Below, in pieces: positions 43,978 to 52,166 of a stretch of DNA of 64,000 nt. A program made the translations under genes and the position numbers. Position 1 is the stretch's first letter. Each line of letters begins with the position of its first letter. The notes beneath the pieces were generated by a model that was not told where the DNA came from, made no database searches, and worked only from the letters and a program-made list of their open reading frames with translations. Source of the DNA: Streptomyces sp. CB02400 (GTDB lineage: Bacteria; Actinomycetota; Actinomycetes; Streptomycetales; Streptomycetaceae); assembly GCF_001905725.1 (NCBI RefSeq), contig NZ_LIWB01000026.1, forward strand, positions 17,049 to 81,048, read 5' to 3'.

Positions 43978-45039
43978 ATGGCCGACATGTCTCATGGTGC
44001 CCACGCCCAGCCGCCGACGCGCGGACAGCGGTGGTCCGAGTTCCGGCAGTCACCGTTGTGGCCGGCCATCGTGCTGGTGCTCATCCTGGCGGCTGCGGCC
44101 GGCCTCTTCGCCGGCTCGTACACCTATTCCATGGCCGATCCGACGCCGCACTCGATTCCCACGGCCGTGGTCGGCTCGTACGAAAAGGCCCGCGGGCAGA
44201 CCTTTCTGAATGCCCTGGAAAAGGCGTTGAACGCGTCCGTGAAAGTGCACGTGTACGACAGTGCCGCCGAGGCTCGTCAGGCCATGGACGATCAAGAGGT
44301 CTTTGCGATCTTCGATATCCGCGACGACGGGAGGACCGCGGTGCTTGACCTGTCGGGTGCCTCCGGGGCCTCGGTCGCGGAGGTGCTGGCCGACACAGCA
44401 CCGACCGTGGGGGAGGAAACCGGCGTCGAGGTCACCGTCCAGGACCTCAATCCGCTGCAGGAGGGCGACCCGCGCGGGCTGGCGATCTTTTACATCTCGC
44501 TGGCCGCCGTCATCATCGGCTTCGTCGGTGCGATCCAGCTCAGCGTGCACGCACGGTCTCTGACGCCCTTCGAGCGCATCCTGTTCACCCTCGCCTACGC
44601 ACTGCTCGGCGGATTCGCCATCGCCGCGACTGTGGACTGGCTGCTCGGCGCGCTCGACCTGCCGTTCGTGGAGTCGTGGCTGATCCTGGCGCTCACCCTG
44701 TTTGCCAGCGGCATGGTTTTCACCATGTTCAACACCCTGTTCGGGCGTTGGGCGATGCTGCCGACGTGGGGGCTGATGATCCTGCTGGGCAACCCCTCGT
44801 CCGGCGGCGCGGTGTCCTGGCCGCTGCTGCCGTCCCCGCTGGGCGAGATCGGCAAGTGGCTGCCGCCCGGTGCCTCGGTCAACGCTCAGCACACGGCGGT
44901 GTACTTCCAGGGGCACCAGCACGCGTTCCCATTCCTGGTGCTGGGCGGATGGGCCCTGCTGTCGTGTGCGGTCTTCTGGATCTGGCGGCACCGGCATCCC
45001 GGTGGCCGCGAGCGTCGTCCGGCGCACGTCGAGTCGTAA
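43978..45039 (+). CDS. DUF3533/ABC-2-type membrane protein
   Basis: A 353-aa protein from the ATG at 43978; an in-frame start at 43927 is possible but lacks a clear ribosome site. One N-terminal helix (LWPAIVLVLILAAAAGLFAG) is followed by an extracytoplasmic domain of about 130 residues (TPHSIPTAVVGSYEKARGQT; MDDQEVFAIFDIRDDGRTAV) and five C-terminal helices (FYISLAAVIIGFVGAIQLSV; LTLFASGMVFTMFNTLFGRW). This layout matches YhgE/Pip and DUF3533-type proteins, which are related to ABC-2 permeases. It has no adjacent ATPase. Function unknown; export or phage-receptor roles are known for relatives. Confidence 0.75.
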   Translation: MADMSHGAHAQPPTRGQRWSEFRQSPLWPAIVLVLILAAAAGLFAGSYTYSMADPTPHSIPTAVVGSYEKARGQTFLNALEKALNASVKVHVYDSAAEARQAMDDQEVFAIFDIRDDGRTAVLDLSGASGASVAEVLADTAPTVGEETGVEVTVQDLNPLQEGDPRGLAIFYISLAAVIIGFVGAIQLSVHARSLTPFERILFTLAYALLGGFAIAATVDWLLGALDLPFVESWLILALTLFASGMVFTMFNTLFGRWAMLPTWGLMILLGNPSSGGAVSWPLLPSPLGEIGKWLPPGASVNAQHTAVYFQGHQHAFPFLVLGGWALLSCAVFWIWRHRHPGGRERRPAHVES

Positions 45040-45352
45040 CGGCTTCGGTCACCCTGCCGTACATGCCTCCGCGGCCTGCGAACCTCATTCTGAAATGATC
45101 AGTTACACCCACCGGACAACCATGCTATACAAATGTTCGAACCTGCCGAGAATTGGGGGACCATGAAGAGGAAGTGGAAGCTCCGCTTAGCCTCGATCTT
45201 GCATGATGGTCCGCCGACGGAGTGGGTGGACCGTTTCGCTTTCGGTGGCTGGTCGCGGGCATTCCGACGGCCCGAGTGTCGCCTCGGGTGGGCACCGGGT
45301 TCCACTGCTCCGGGCTGGTTCCTCTTCTCGTAGGGACAGGCGGATCCGCTGG
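45040..45352. other. Interval right of the DUF3533 gene
   Basis: About 310 bp with a locally lower G+C patch (45090-45180). A short reading (MKRKWKLRLASILHDGPPTE) is visible but unsupported. The distal end of the IS1380 element should lie here; I could not delimit it. Confidence 0.3.
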
Positions 45353-46729
45353 TCAGCCGGGGTTCGGTAGGAGCGCAAGTCGTTCGAGTGCGGCGGTGAT
45401 CTCGCCGGTCCAGGGCCAGTGGCGGGCGAGGCGGAGGATGCGGCGCCGGCCGGTGGTGACGAGCTGGCCGGCCGTGGAGAACAGGCGGAACCGCAGCCGG
45501 CGGGGCTCGAAGAGGCGGGCTTGGCCGGTCAGGGCGAGCATGGGCATCCAGGCCAGCAGGTCGAGGGCGATCTGGACGATTTCCAGCCAGACCTTGTTCT
45601 GGGCGGTGTGGTGCAGGGGCAGGTTGCGCAGTCCGGTCGCGCGGGCGGCCCGGATGCGGTCCTCGGCCCGGGCCCGCAGGCGGTGGCGGAGCTCGAGTTC
45701 GGCGATCGGCCGGTCGGGGGTGTTGGTGGCGAAGCCGGTGATCCGCATGCCGTCCGCGTCGGTGATCCTCAACTGGGCACCGGGATGCGGTCGTTCTTTG
45801 CGGATGATGAGCCGCATGCCCTTCGGCCAGCCCGTGAGCAGGTCGCCGGTGAGTTCGGCGACCCAGGCGCCGTCGCGGACCTCGCCGTCCGTTTCGATGG
45901 CCGGGGTCCAAGCCGTTGGCGGGATCTTCAGGACGTGGCTGTGGATGGTCTCGGTGATGACCATGCCGACCGAGTAGGACAACCAGCGTCCTCGCTTGGC
46001 AAGCCAGGCGACGAAGTCGTGGGTGCCGCCGGCGGAGTCCGTGCGGATCAGCGTCTGCCGCCCGCGCCGGTACTTCTTCGGTAGCTGGGTCAGGGCGAGG
46101 CGGGCGATGGTGATGTGGTCGGCTGCCGTGTTGGAGCCTGCGTTCCCCGGTCTGAGCAGGGCGGCGACCGGCTCTCCGGTTCCGCCCGGGCCGTGGTCGA
46201 CGAAGGCCGTCAGGGGGTGATGGCCGTAGGTCTTCTTCCAGGTCGCGGCCGCGTCTTGTTTGTCGGAGTGCGCGATCACCAGGACGCCGTCGAGGTCGAC
46301 CGTGACGTGTCCGTCGGCGCCCGGGGCGTGTCTGCCGGCCAACGACCAGACACGATCACGGACTTCGGACCGTGCGAACCGGATGGCCTGCAGGGCTTTC
46401 TCGCCGGAGGCGGCGAGAGTGCCGATCAGGCGGGAGACGGTCGGGTCGGAGGCGACCGGGCCGAAGAGGGCCGGCTCGCACCGCAGCATCGCGACGTCCG
46501 CGAGGCAGTCCCCGCCCAACGCGACCGCCAGAGCGACGTCCAGCAGGACCTTGCCCGGGTCGTGGACGGCCCGCGGTTTGCGCCACGGCGCCAGAGCCCG
46601 CGACATCGCCTGATCCAGACCGGTCTTGCGGACCGTTTCGACCAGCAGGACCGATCCGGCCTGCGAGACCACGGCTCGGCCGTCATCCTGGACACGGACA
46701 TGGGGGTAGGACCCGGTAGGCTGCTTCAT
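45353..46729 (-). CDS. IS1380-family transposase, intact
   Basis: A 458-aa protein from the ATG at 46729 (MKQPTGSYPHVRVQDDGRAV). It carries the full IS1380 series: KVLLDVALAVALGGDCLADV, VTVDLDGVLVIAHSDKQDAA (first Asp), TYGHHPLTAFVDHGPGGTGE, GRQTLIRTDSAGGTHDFVAW (second Asp) and a C-terminal block NKVWLEIVQIALDLLAWMPM. There are no frame breaks and the length is normal, so it may be active. The end repeat GAAAGTGCCTC (46733-46743) is inverted at 46793-46803. Insertion separated a secreted-protein gene downstream from its original start. Confidence 0.9.
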   Translation of the reverse strand: MKQPTGSYPHVRVQDDGRAVVSQAGSVLLVETVRKTGLDQAMSRALAPWRKPRAVHDPGKVLLDVALAVALGGDCLADVAMLRCEPALFGPVASDPTVSRLIGTLAASGEKALQAIRFARSEVRDRVWSLAGRHAPGADGHVTVDLDGVLVIAHSDKQDAAATWKKTYGHHPLTAFVDHGPGGTGEPVAALLRPGNAGSNTAADHITIARLALTQLPKKYRRGRQTLIRTDSAGGTHDFVAWLAKRGRWLSYSVGMVITETIHSHVLKIPPTAWTPAIETDGEVRDGAWVAELTGDLLTGWPKGMRLIIRKERPHPGAQLRITDADGMRITGFATNTPDRPIAELELRHRLRARAEDRIRAARATGLRNLPLHHTAQNKVWLEIVQIALDLLAWMPMLALTGQARLFEPRRLRFRLFSTAGQLVTTGRRRILRLARHWPWTGEITAALERLALLPNPG

Positions 46730-46732
46730 CTG

Positions 46733-46803
46733 GAAAGTGCCTCCGACAGGAGCGGGAACAAGGACCTCAGCAATCCTCATTCTCGCTGGTCAGAGGCACT
46801 TTC
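46733..46803. repeat. IS1380 end: 11-bp inverted repeat pair
   Basis: GAAAGTGCCTC at 46733-46743 and its reverse complement at 46793-46803, 49 bp apart, just upstream of the transposase. The same arrangement flanks the IS1380 remnant at 8882-8952. Confidence 0.75.
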
Positions 46804-46857
46804 TGCTGTCCCGATCACCTGCTGGGCAGCCCACTTCGTGAAAGCGCGAGGTTAGGT

Positions 46858-47241
46858 GTGGTCGGCGCGCTTGCCGGGTTATCGCTCATGGCGGCCTCTC
46901 CTGCCTTCGCAGCGGAGATATCCGGGTACAGCAGAGACGGCTGCCAGTACGCTCACGGCTCGTACAGCTACACGCTCCAGGGCGAGCTGGGCGGCTATCC
47001 CACCTACGCGGCGAACTACCGTCTCACCGCTTACGACGAGTGCGACGGCGACGGCCAGGGAAGTCGCCTCCAAGTGACCTACTACGAGTGGTACGCAGGC
47101 TGGCGATGGAAGCCCTGGACCACGATTGCCGCATCCGGCCAGACGGCCGGCGCGTACCTCGACAACGTCCATGAAGTTCAATTCCGGATCTGTGAATATA
47201 CGACTGCACAAGGAATTCATGGATGTGAGCCCGTGAGCTGA
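46858..47241 (+). CDS. Secreted protein, 5' end displaced by IS1380
   Basis: From a GTG at 46858 the frame opens inside a signal-peptide core (VGALAGLSLMAASPAFAAE, with cleavage AFA-AE) but lacks the usual basic N-terminus, because the IS1380 end lies about 50 bp upstream. The mature part, about 108 residues, is Tyr/Gly-rich with four Cys (SRDGCQYAHGSYSYTLQGEL, YDECDGDGQGSRLQVTYYEW, QFRICEYTTAQGIHGCEP), probably two disulfides. No family is recognised. Expression and secretion are doubtful without the original start. Confidence 0.6.
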   Translation: MVGALAGLSLMAASPAFAAEISGYSRDGCQYAHGSYSYTLQGELGGYPTYAANYRLTAYDECDGDGQGSRLQVTYYEWYAGWRWKPWTTIAASGQTAGAYLDNVHEVQFRICEYTTAQGIHGCEPVS

Positions 47242-47349
47242 GGGTGACCCGAGCAGCACCCACGACACCGGAGGCTCCCACTTCATCGGGGGCCTCCGCA
47301 GTTGAGGCCACCCACTGATCCGCGCTCGACGCGGAGGGAAAACCAGCAC

Positions 47350-47450
47350 CACGACCGAGCCGGACCACGTCGCGCGCTTCATCACCGTGGGAAGCGCCAT
47401 CGCCACAGTCCTGAGCCTGGCAGTCTCCTACGCAAACCTTACAGTGGCGT
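47350..47450 (+). pseudogene. N-terminal piece of a small membrane protein
   Basis: The frame reads EPDHVARFITVGSAIATVLS and LAVSYANLTV, the start of a Streptomyces membrane-anchored hypothetical family, and is cut by an IS6-type end at about 47445 (TGGCGTTGTCAACTTGGTTG). Confidence 0.45.
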
Positions 47451-47520
47451 TGTCAACTTGGTTGGGCACGAGGTGTGGGGACAGGCCGAGCCCGGATTGG
47501 TGCGTGCGCCGGGCACGTTC

Positions 47521-47700
47521 TCAGGTCGTGGCCGGCAGGCCGGTGATCATTTTCCAGGCCGTAAAGCGGGTGGTCATCTGAGGGCAGTAGTCGGCAGCGG
47601 TCAGGAGGCGGCAGCGGGGCCGGAAATGCGGGAAGATCGCGCTGAAGACTGACAGGGAAAGCTGGGTCGCGCCGACGGAGCGGAATTCCCTCATGACACG
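47521..47700 (-). pseudogene. IS6-family transposase C-terminal fragment
   Basis: The minus strand reads ERVMREFRSVGATQLSLSVF, SAIFPHFRPRCRLLTAADYC and TTRFTAWKMITGLPATT to the stop. With the IS6-like repeat at about 47444-47463, this is the right end of an IS6 element interrupted near 47700 by the following IS5-type gene. Confidence 0.7.
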
Positions 47701-47769
47701 TTCGCGTGAAAAGCCTGTCAGCTGGCAAGCTCCTGGTAGCGAGGCGGTAACGCATGTTCGAGGGCTGGG

Positions 47770-48410
47770 GTGTGCGGGCTGCGTACCCGGTACCCAACGG
47801 ATCTGTCTGATTTGGAGTGGGAGATCATCAGGCCGCTGGTTCCGCAGGTCAAACCTGGTGGGCGACCGGCCAAGCACGCTCGGCGGGAGATCCTCAAAGC
47901 GTTGGCGTATTGGTTGCGTGCCGGCTGCGCCTGGAGACTCCTGCCGCATGACCTGCCGCCGTGGCAGACGGTCTATCACTACTGGTGGCGGTGGCGGTGG
48001 CGGTGGCGGTGGCGGTGGCGGTGGCGGTGGCGGTGGCGGTGGCGGTGGCGGAAAGAGGGTGTGTGGGAGCGGATGCTGGCGACCCTGCGTGAGCGCGAGC
48101 GGATGGAGTGCGGCCGTGATCCGACTCCCAGTGCTGCCATCGTGGACAGCCAGAGTGTCCGGGCCACGGAGCGTGGTGGGCTGCATGGCCACGACGGTGG
48201 CAAGAAGGTCAGCGGTATCAAACACCATCTCCTGGTCGACACCCGTGGCACCGTCCTGCTTACCTGCGTCAGCCCGGCCAACGTCGGCGACCGTGATGGC
48301 GCCGCAGTCCTCTTCTCCCAGGCCGCGGAGAACTTTCCACGCCTGCGGCATGTGTGGGCGGACCAGGGCTATCGCGGTACTGAGGCTGGTCCCTTGGAGT
48401 GGACACCTGG
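47770..48410 (+). pseudogene. IS5-family transposase with (Trp-Arg)n expansion, 3' truncated
   Basis: The frame is open from 47770: RYPTDLSDLEWEIIRPLVPQ, RREILKALAYWLRAGCAWRL, PPWQTVYHYW, then eleven Trp-Arg pairs, then KEGVWERMLATLRERERMEC, SAAIVDSQSVRATERGG (first Asp), VSGIKHHLLVDTRGTVLLTC and HVWADQGYRGTEAG (second Asp). Homology ends near 48400, where an integrase fragment begins, so the Glu-containing end is missing. The Trp-Arg run comes from tandem TGGCGG repeats and would insert about 20 extra residues in the N-terminal domain. Confidence 0.8.
47986..48051 (+). repeat. Eleven tandem TGGCGG hexanucleotides
   Basis: 66 bp made of 11 exact copies of TGGCGG, in frame as Trp-Arg, inside an IS5-type transposase. 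Related transposases have one or two such pairs at this point (YHYWWRWRKEGVWE-like). It is a minisatellite-type expansion by slippage. Confidence 0.95.
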
Positions 48411-48429
48411 ACGATGGATCTTGATGGTC

Positions 48430-48726
48430 CAGGAAGGGATGCCCAGTGCGATGCGACCGCTTGCCCGGACCGGCGAAGTAGCAGTCGAGCCGCCGTGCTG
48501 TCAGCTGCCAGGGCACCGTGTCGTAGAAGTCGCACAGCTCGATGGCCGGCTTCGTGAGCTTCCCCAGCGTCGTCGCCGCGAGCCCGGCCACGTCCCGTGC
48601 CCACGTGTACTCGGCCACGACGTCGTGGAAGAACGCGATCTCGTCCGCGCTGTCCGAGATCGCGGCGGCCCGCCGCTGCGGCGTGAGCCACGTCCGCCAG
48701 ACCCTCCTCTGGCGGACGTGGCTCAC
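48430..48726 (-). pseudogene. Site-specific integrase N-terminal fragment
   Basis: The minus strand reads EIAFFHDVVAEYTWARDVAG, LAATTLGKLTKPAIELCDFY and DTVPWQLTARRLDCYFAGPG, which is the SAM-like core-binding domain of a tyrosine recombinase common in Streptomyces. The catalytic domain is missing: sequence after KRSH at about 48470 is unrelated. It begins inside a perfect 19-bp inverted repeat. Confidence 0.6.
48683..48726. repeat. 19-bp perfect inverted repeat with 6-nt loop
   Basis: GTGAGCCACGTCCGCCAGA at 48683-48701 is inverted exactly at 48708-48726 around CCCTCC. It overlaps the start of the integrase fragment; the outer arm carries that gene's GTG. It may be a recombination or rearrangement scar, or a strong hairpin. 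Confidence 0.85.
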
Positions 48727-48806
48727 TCGGCGTGACTCCCGGCTGTGGGACCAGCGACAGCCGACGACTTCTGGTTTCGTCCACGAACCGGCAAATTACG
48801 GGGGTC

Positions 48807-49711
48807 ACTGAACGTTTCTCATCTTGAGCGCCAGGCGATCTCGAGGGCGTGAATGGCAGTGACCGTGCGTCCGATGCGGTTGGTGCTGCACCGGGCCTTG
48901 CGGAGGATCCGCCATTGCTTGAGGCGGGCGAAGGCGCGTTCGCCCGGTGCTCGCAGCCGGGCGTGGTCCCGGTTGTACTGTTGGTAGTGCTCGGGAAGTT
49001 CGTGGTGGCGGTAGTAGGGAGTGCGGACGGTGGCGCCGGCGCCCTGGTAGGCGCGGTCGGCCAGGACGAGGAGCCGACGGGACAGGCGGGCTTGGATCAC
49101 ACCGTGTGCGCGGGCTGCGGTCAGGTCGTGCGTGCGGCCGGGCAACGCTCGCGAGAACCACAGCGATGTCCTGTCCGGGGGCGGCCACGACCTGCACGTT
49201 CATCCCGTAGCGGCGGTGCTTCATCGAATAGTACGGCTCGTCCGCCGCGATGCGGTCAGTGGCGATCAGGGTGCCGTCGAGGATGACGAACCCCTCCGGC
49301 GGCGGCTCGCTCAGGGCCTTGTGCAGGGTCGGGGCTCGCTCGGCGAGGAGGTCGACCGTCTCGCTCACGTACCGGCCGGCGGTGGCGGTGGAGACGCCGA
49401 AGCCCGCGGCGACCTGGGCCAGAGCCTCGTTCTTGCGCAGGTGCACCAGGACGAGCAGGGCCTGCAGGGAACAGCCCAGCCTGTGCCAGCGGGAGTTCAG
49501 CTCGCACCTTCGGGCGTAGATGAGCCAGGAAACATGCTCAACGACCTCATGCGGGATATCGAGCATGGCTCGATACGGGACCAACAGGGCTCCTGCGTCG
49601 AGACGTTGGCGAGTGAGATCACCAGCCGAAACGACCAGGAGCCCTGCCGTGTCACGGCCCTCGACCACCAGCCGCCATCACCCGCAAACCACAGGATGAG
49701 AAGCGTTCAGT
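48807..49711 (-). mobile_element. IS5-group element, about 905 bp, with 17-bp terminal repeats
   Basis: ACTGAACGTTTCTCATC at 48807-48823 and GATGAGAAGCGTTCAGT at 49695-49711 are inverted repeats with one mismatch. Between them lies one minus-strand transposase gene. Length and layout fit the IS112-like IS5 group. I could not identify target duplications with certainty. Confidence 0.8.
48819..49567 (-). pseudogene. IS5-group transposase with one frameshift
   Basis: From the ATG at 49567 (MLDIPHEVVEHVSWLIYARR) the frame holds the helix-turn-helix (LRKNEALAQVAAGFGVSTAT, AGRYVSETVDLLAERAP) and GFVILDGTLIATDRIAADEP with the first Asp. Near 49130-49145 it shifts; the second frame gives LPGRTHDLTAARAHGVIQAR, LVLADRAYQGAGATVRTPYY with the second Asp and FARLKQWRILRKARCSTNRI to the stop. 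A single base change would restore the protein, and both terminal repeats are present, so the element died recently or can be complemented in trans. Confidence 0.82.
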
Positions 49712-50194
49712 AACAGCGGAGATCCCACACCAACGAGCGACTGCCCGGTACAGACCGTGGACCTGCTGAGATGCGGCTACGTCAGCATGAGGACCTTCGG
49801 GGAATCTGTCGGACAACCACTTATCTCCAGGTGCTGCGCAGGCAGCTCCGGACCCAGCATCCGCGCGGCCAGGATGTCCGCCTTCAGGTCCTCGGAAGGA
49901 TCTAAAAAATAAGCAGGTTGGGGCAATGCGCATAGAACTGTGCACGCGTGCGCGAGGAGAAACCACCCGGCCGGAGCCGACCGAGGGTCCCCGCGGCGGC
50001 TGTCGTCGCGCCGACAGGCCAGGCCGCCGCCGCGGGAGAGCGCCGGTGCGTACCCCCAGGGCGGGTGGCGCTCACCCGTCCCACTCGTGACTTGGGATCT
50101 CGTGCGTTTCGATATTCAAACAAGCATTCCAGATGGGGGTGGGTGCGCCGCACGGCGGGCCGAAGGAAGCGATGGGAGGCGTGCCATCGGCGGG
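49712..50194. other. Interval with an unidentified coding trace
   Basis: About 480 bp. On the minus strand near 49780-49900 one frame reads DPSEDLKADILAARMLGPEL and PTDSPKVLML, which has the character of a real protein but is not recognised and is short. A small A-rich patch lies at 49900-49910. Nothing else is supported. Confidence 0.3.
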
Positions 50195-50348
50195 TTTACC
50201 CACCTCAACGCCGCCTCCGGGGTTCTCCACCCACTTCGGCGCCGCCCACCTCGAGCAGCTCGTCCAGCGCGCCGCCGAACGCGGCATGACCGCGCTGGCC
50301 CTGACCGACCGCGACGCTGACACCGGCGCCGTCCGCTTCGCCTGTTGA
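50195..50348 (+). pseudogene. DNA polymerase III alpha (DnaE2-like) N-terminal PHP fragment
   Basis: Pieces in two frames, GFTHLNAASG and then FSTHFGAAHLEQLVQRAAER with GMTALALTDRDADTGAVRFA and a stop, match the first about 50 residues of a DnaE-type PHP domain (HLHTVSGFSLRYGASHPE-like in relatives). The remaining 1,100 residues are absent. It is a stray fragment. Confidence 0.6.
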
Positions 50349-50548
50349 TCGGCTTCAACCTGCCGATTCGATCGGGAACTTCGCGATACCGGCCTCGTCC
50401 TCGGGGTTCCGCCGCAGGTCGTCGGCGAGGTTGAAGGGAAAAGAGACGGGCGCTGGTATGCCTGCCCTGCTCGGGATGTGCCGACGGCACGATCAGCGAG
50501 TTCCCCAGCGGCTCCGGGTACAGCGGGTCGGCGAGGTCATTCAGGTTG

Positions 50549-51522
50549 TCATCTGCCGGCGGTGTCGCTCTGGAGAAGTGCTGTTCCGAGCGGGGTGAGG
50601 GTGTGGAGGACCGCGATGCCAGTGCGGGTTGTCGTAATGAGGCCCGCGTTGCGCAGGACGGTGGTGTGCTGGCTTGCGGAAGGTAGGGAGATGCCGACGC
50701 GGTCGGCTGTTTCTGTTGTGGTGGCCGGGTGCCGCAGGGCGGCCAGGACGGCGGCGCGGGTGCGTCCCAGCAAGGGGCCAAGGGTGTCGGTGGCACTGGT
50801 GGGTTGCTCACCGGCGTGCAACGGATAGGTCAGTGTCCACGGCTCGCCGGCACGGCGCCCATACATGGGACCGTAGGCGAAGTAGGACGGCACGAGCATC
50901 AGACCGTGGCCGTCGAGGTGGAGGTCGGTCAGGCGGCACGTCGAGGGGATGTGCCAGGTCGGTGACTGCCAGCGCCAGCCCGGAACGAGCGTGGCCAACA
51001 TGGCGTCGACGCCGCCGCGGAGCAGTGTCTCGGCACGCAGTGACCGGTCGGCCACGGCGGTGGCTTGCATCTGTGGCCATAGGGGGCGAGGGAGGAGCCG
51101 AAGTAGCGCAGGACGTCGTCGGCGAAGATCTGTCGGCCTTTGTCGGTGCCACCGGCGAGTTCCCGCAGCGGGGAGATTTCACGGGTGAGGCGGGGCAGGA
51201 GGGCGATTTCATCCGCCAGTTCCTGAGCCGGTGTCCGGATGGCGAGGTCGAGACCGGAGTGCAGGTCGGGTGTGAAGGGCTGGACGTAGAAGTCGAAGAC
51301 GCCGCCCTCCGGGGGGTCCAGTTCCCGCAGGATCCCGGTTCGGGGGACCGCGCTCCCGGCCATCCACGTGTGCCACCGTCGCAGCCCGGGGCGCGAGCGG
51401 ACCGTCCTGGGGGGACGGGTGCGTAAGTAGCGCACGCTCAGTGCGATTTCGAGCAGGGCGTTGGGAACCGCCGCGACGGTGATCTGACGCAGATCAGCCT
51501 CGGTGAAATGTATGCGCAACAC
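50549..51522 (-). pseudogene. ArsR-type regulator, one frameshift
   Basis: From a GTG at 51522 the minus strand encodes LRIHFTEADLRQITVAAVPN, ALLEIALSVRYLR, VFDFYVQPFTPDLHSGLDLA and GRQIFADDVLRYFGSSLAP. Near 51070-51085 the frame shifts and sense continues as MQATAVADRSLRAETLLRGG, WHIPSTCRLTDLHLDGHGLM, then a C-terminal winged helix AAVLAALRHPATTTETADRV and GISLPSASQHTTVLRNAGLI to 50549. This matches the 320-residue Streptomyces ArsR-like family with the helix-turn-helix at the C-terminus. One base change separates it from an intact gene. It is divergent from the lanthipeptide cluster and could once have regulated it. Confidence 0.7.
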
Positions 51523-51776
51523 GAGTTCGATGTTCCGTGTGCCCAACCCTTTTGGCCACAGACGAAAGGCATGGTGACCGGAATCTTCCAAAGGCAGGCT
51601 CTTTCTCACCGGCTCCGTCCGTCCGGGCAGGAAGAGCGCCAGCCACATCGGCCACACACTGTCGGACGGTCACGGGGCCTGTCACGGGGGAGCAGGGCGG
51701 CATCTGTCCCGGCGAGAAACCAGCGGATGCCGCCCCGCAGTACACCCCTGCAGGTGTCGGCTGAAGGAGGAAGACA

Positions 51777-51953
51777 GTGCGACTGTTCAAGGTACTCGGA
51801 GTGACCACGGCAGCGGCGGCTGCCGCCTTCGGGCTGGTTTCACGGGCATCAGCGACCGCCTGGCAGGCCGTCACGCTCGCCAGCGTGGACGGCGACTACA
51901 GGGTTTCAGCCGTGGCCAACGCGTTCTCGGACAGGATCCGGACAAGGCGCTGA
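51777..51953 (+). CDS. Small secreted peptide gene (58 aa)
   Basis: A GTG at 51777 with a very strong ribosome site (GAAGGAGGAAGAC). The product starts MRLFKVLGVTTAAAAAAFGL and VSRASATA, a Sec signal with cleavage near ASA-TA, then about 28 residues (WQAVTLASVDGDYRVSAVAN). The last residues (SDRIRTRR) may follow a frame slip, because an overlapping frame continues with sense (ALTRPDIVAAVRDGQG). It lies 213 bp before the LanL gene on the same strand. Whether it belongs to that cluster is unknown. Confidence 0.5.
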   Translation: MRLFKVLGVTTAAAAAAFGLVSRASATAWQAVTLASVDGDYRVSAVANAFSDRIRTRR

Positions 51954-52166
51954 CCAGGCCGGACATCGTTGCCGCTGTCCGGGACGGCCAGGGCTGTTGA
52001 ACTCGCCCGTTCCGCTCCTACAAGCTCTGCGAGGTGCAGCCGCCTCCAGGTCCACGAGCCGGCCCGGTGCGCTGGCCGAATCACCCGTAGCGCGTCAATC
52101 AACTGCCATAGCCCGTCGAGGTGATGCCTCCGCACGGGCCACACCTCGCAGGCCGAGGAGGAGACT
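51954..52166. promoter_or_regulatory. Leader region of the lanthipeptide operon
   Basis: 213 bp before the LanL start. No operator of a known regulator is recognised and no clear -10/-35 pair is seen. The ribosome site GAGGAGGAG lies just before the GTG at 52167. The operon promoter is expected here or upstream of the small secreted gene. Confidence 0.35.

Noticed and set aside
47986..48051. Tandem repeats as a CRISPR array
   Set aside because: The unit is 6 bp with no spacers and lies in frame inside a transposase.
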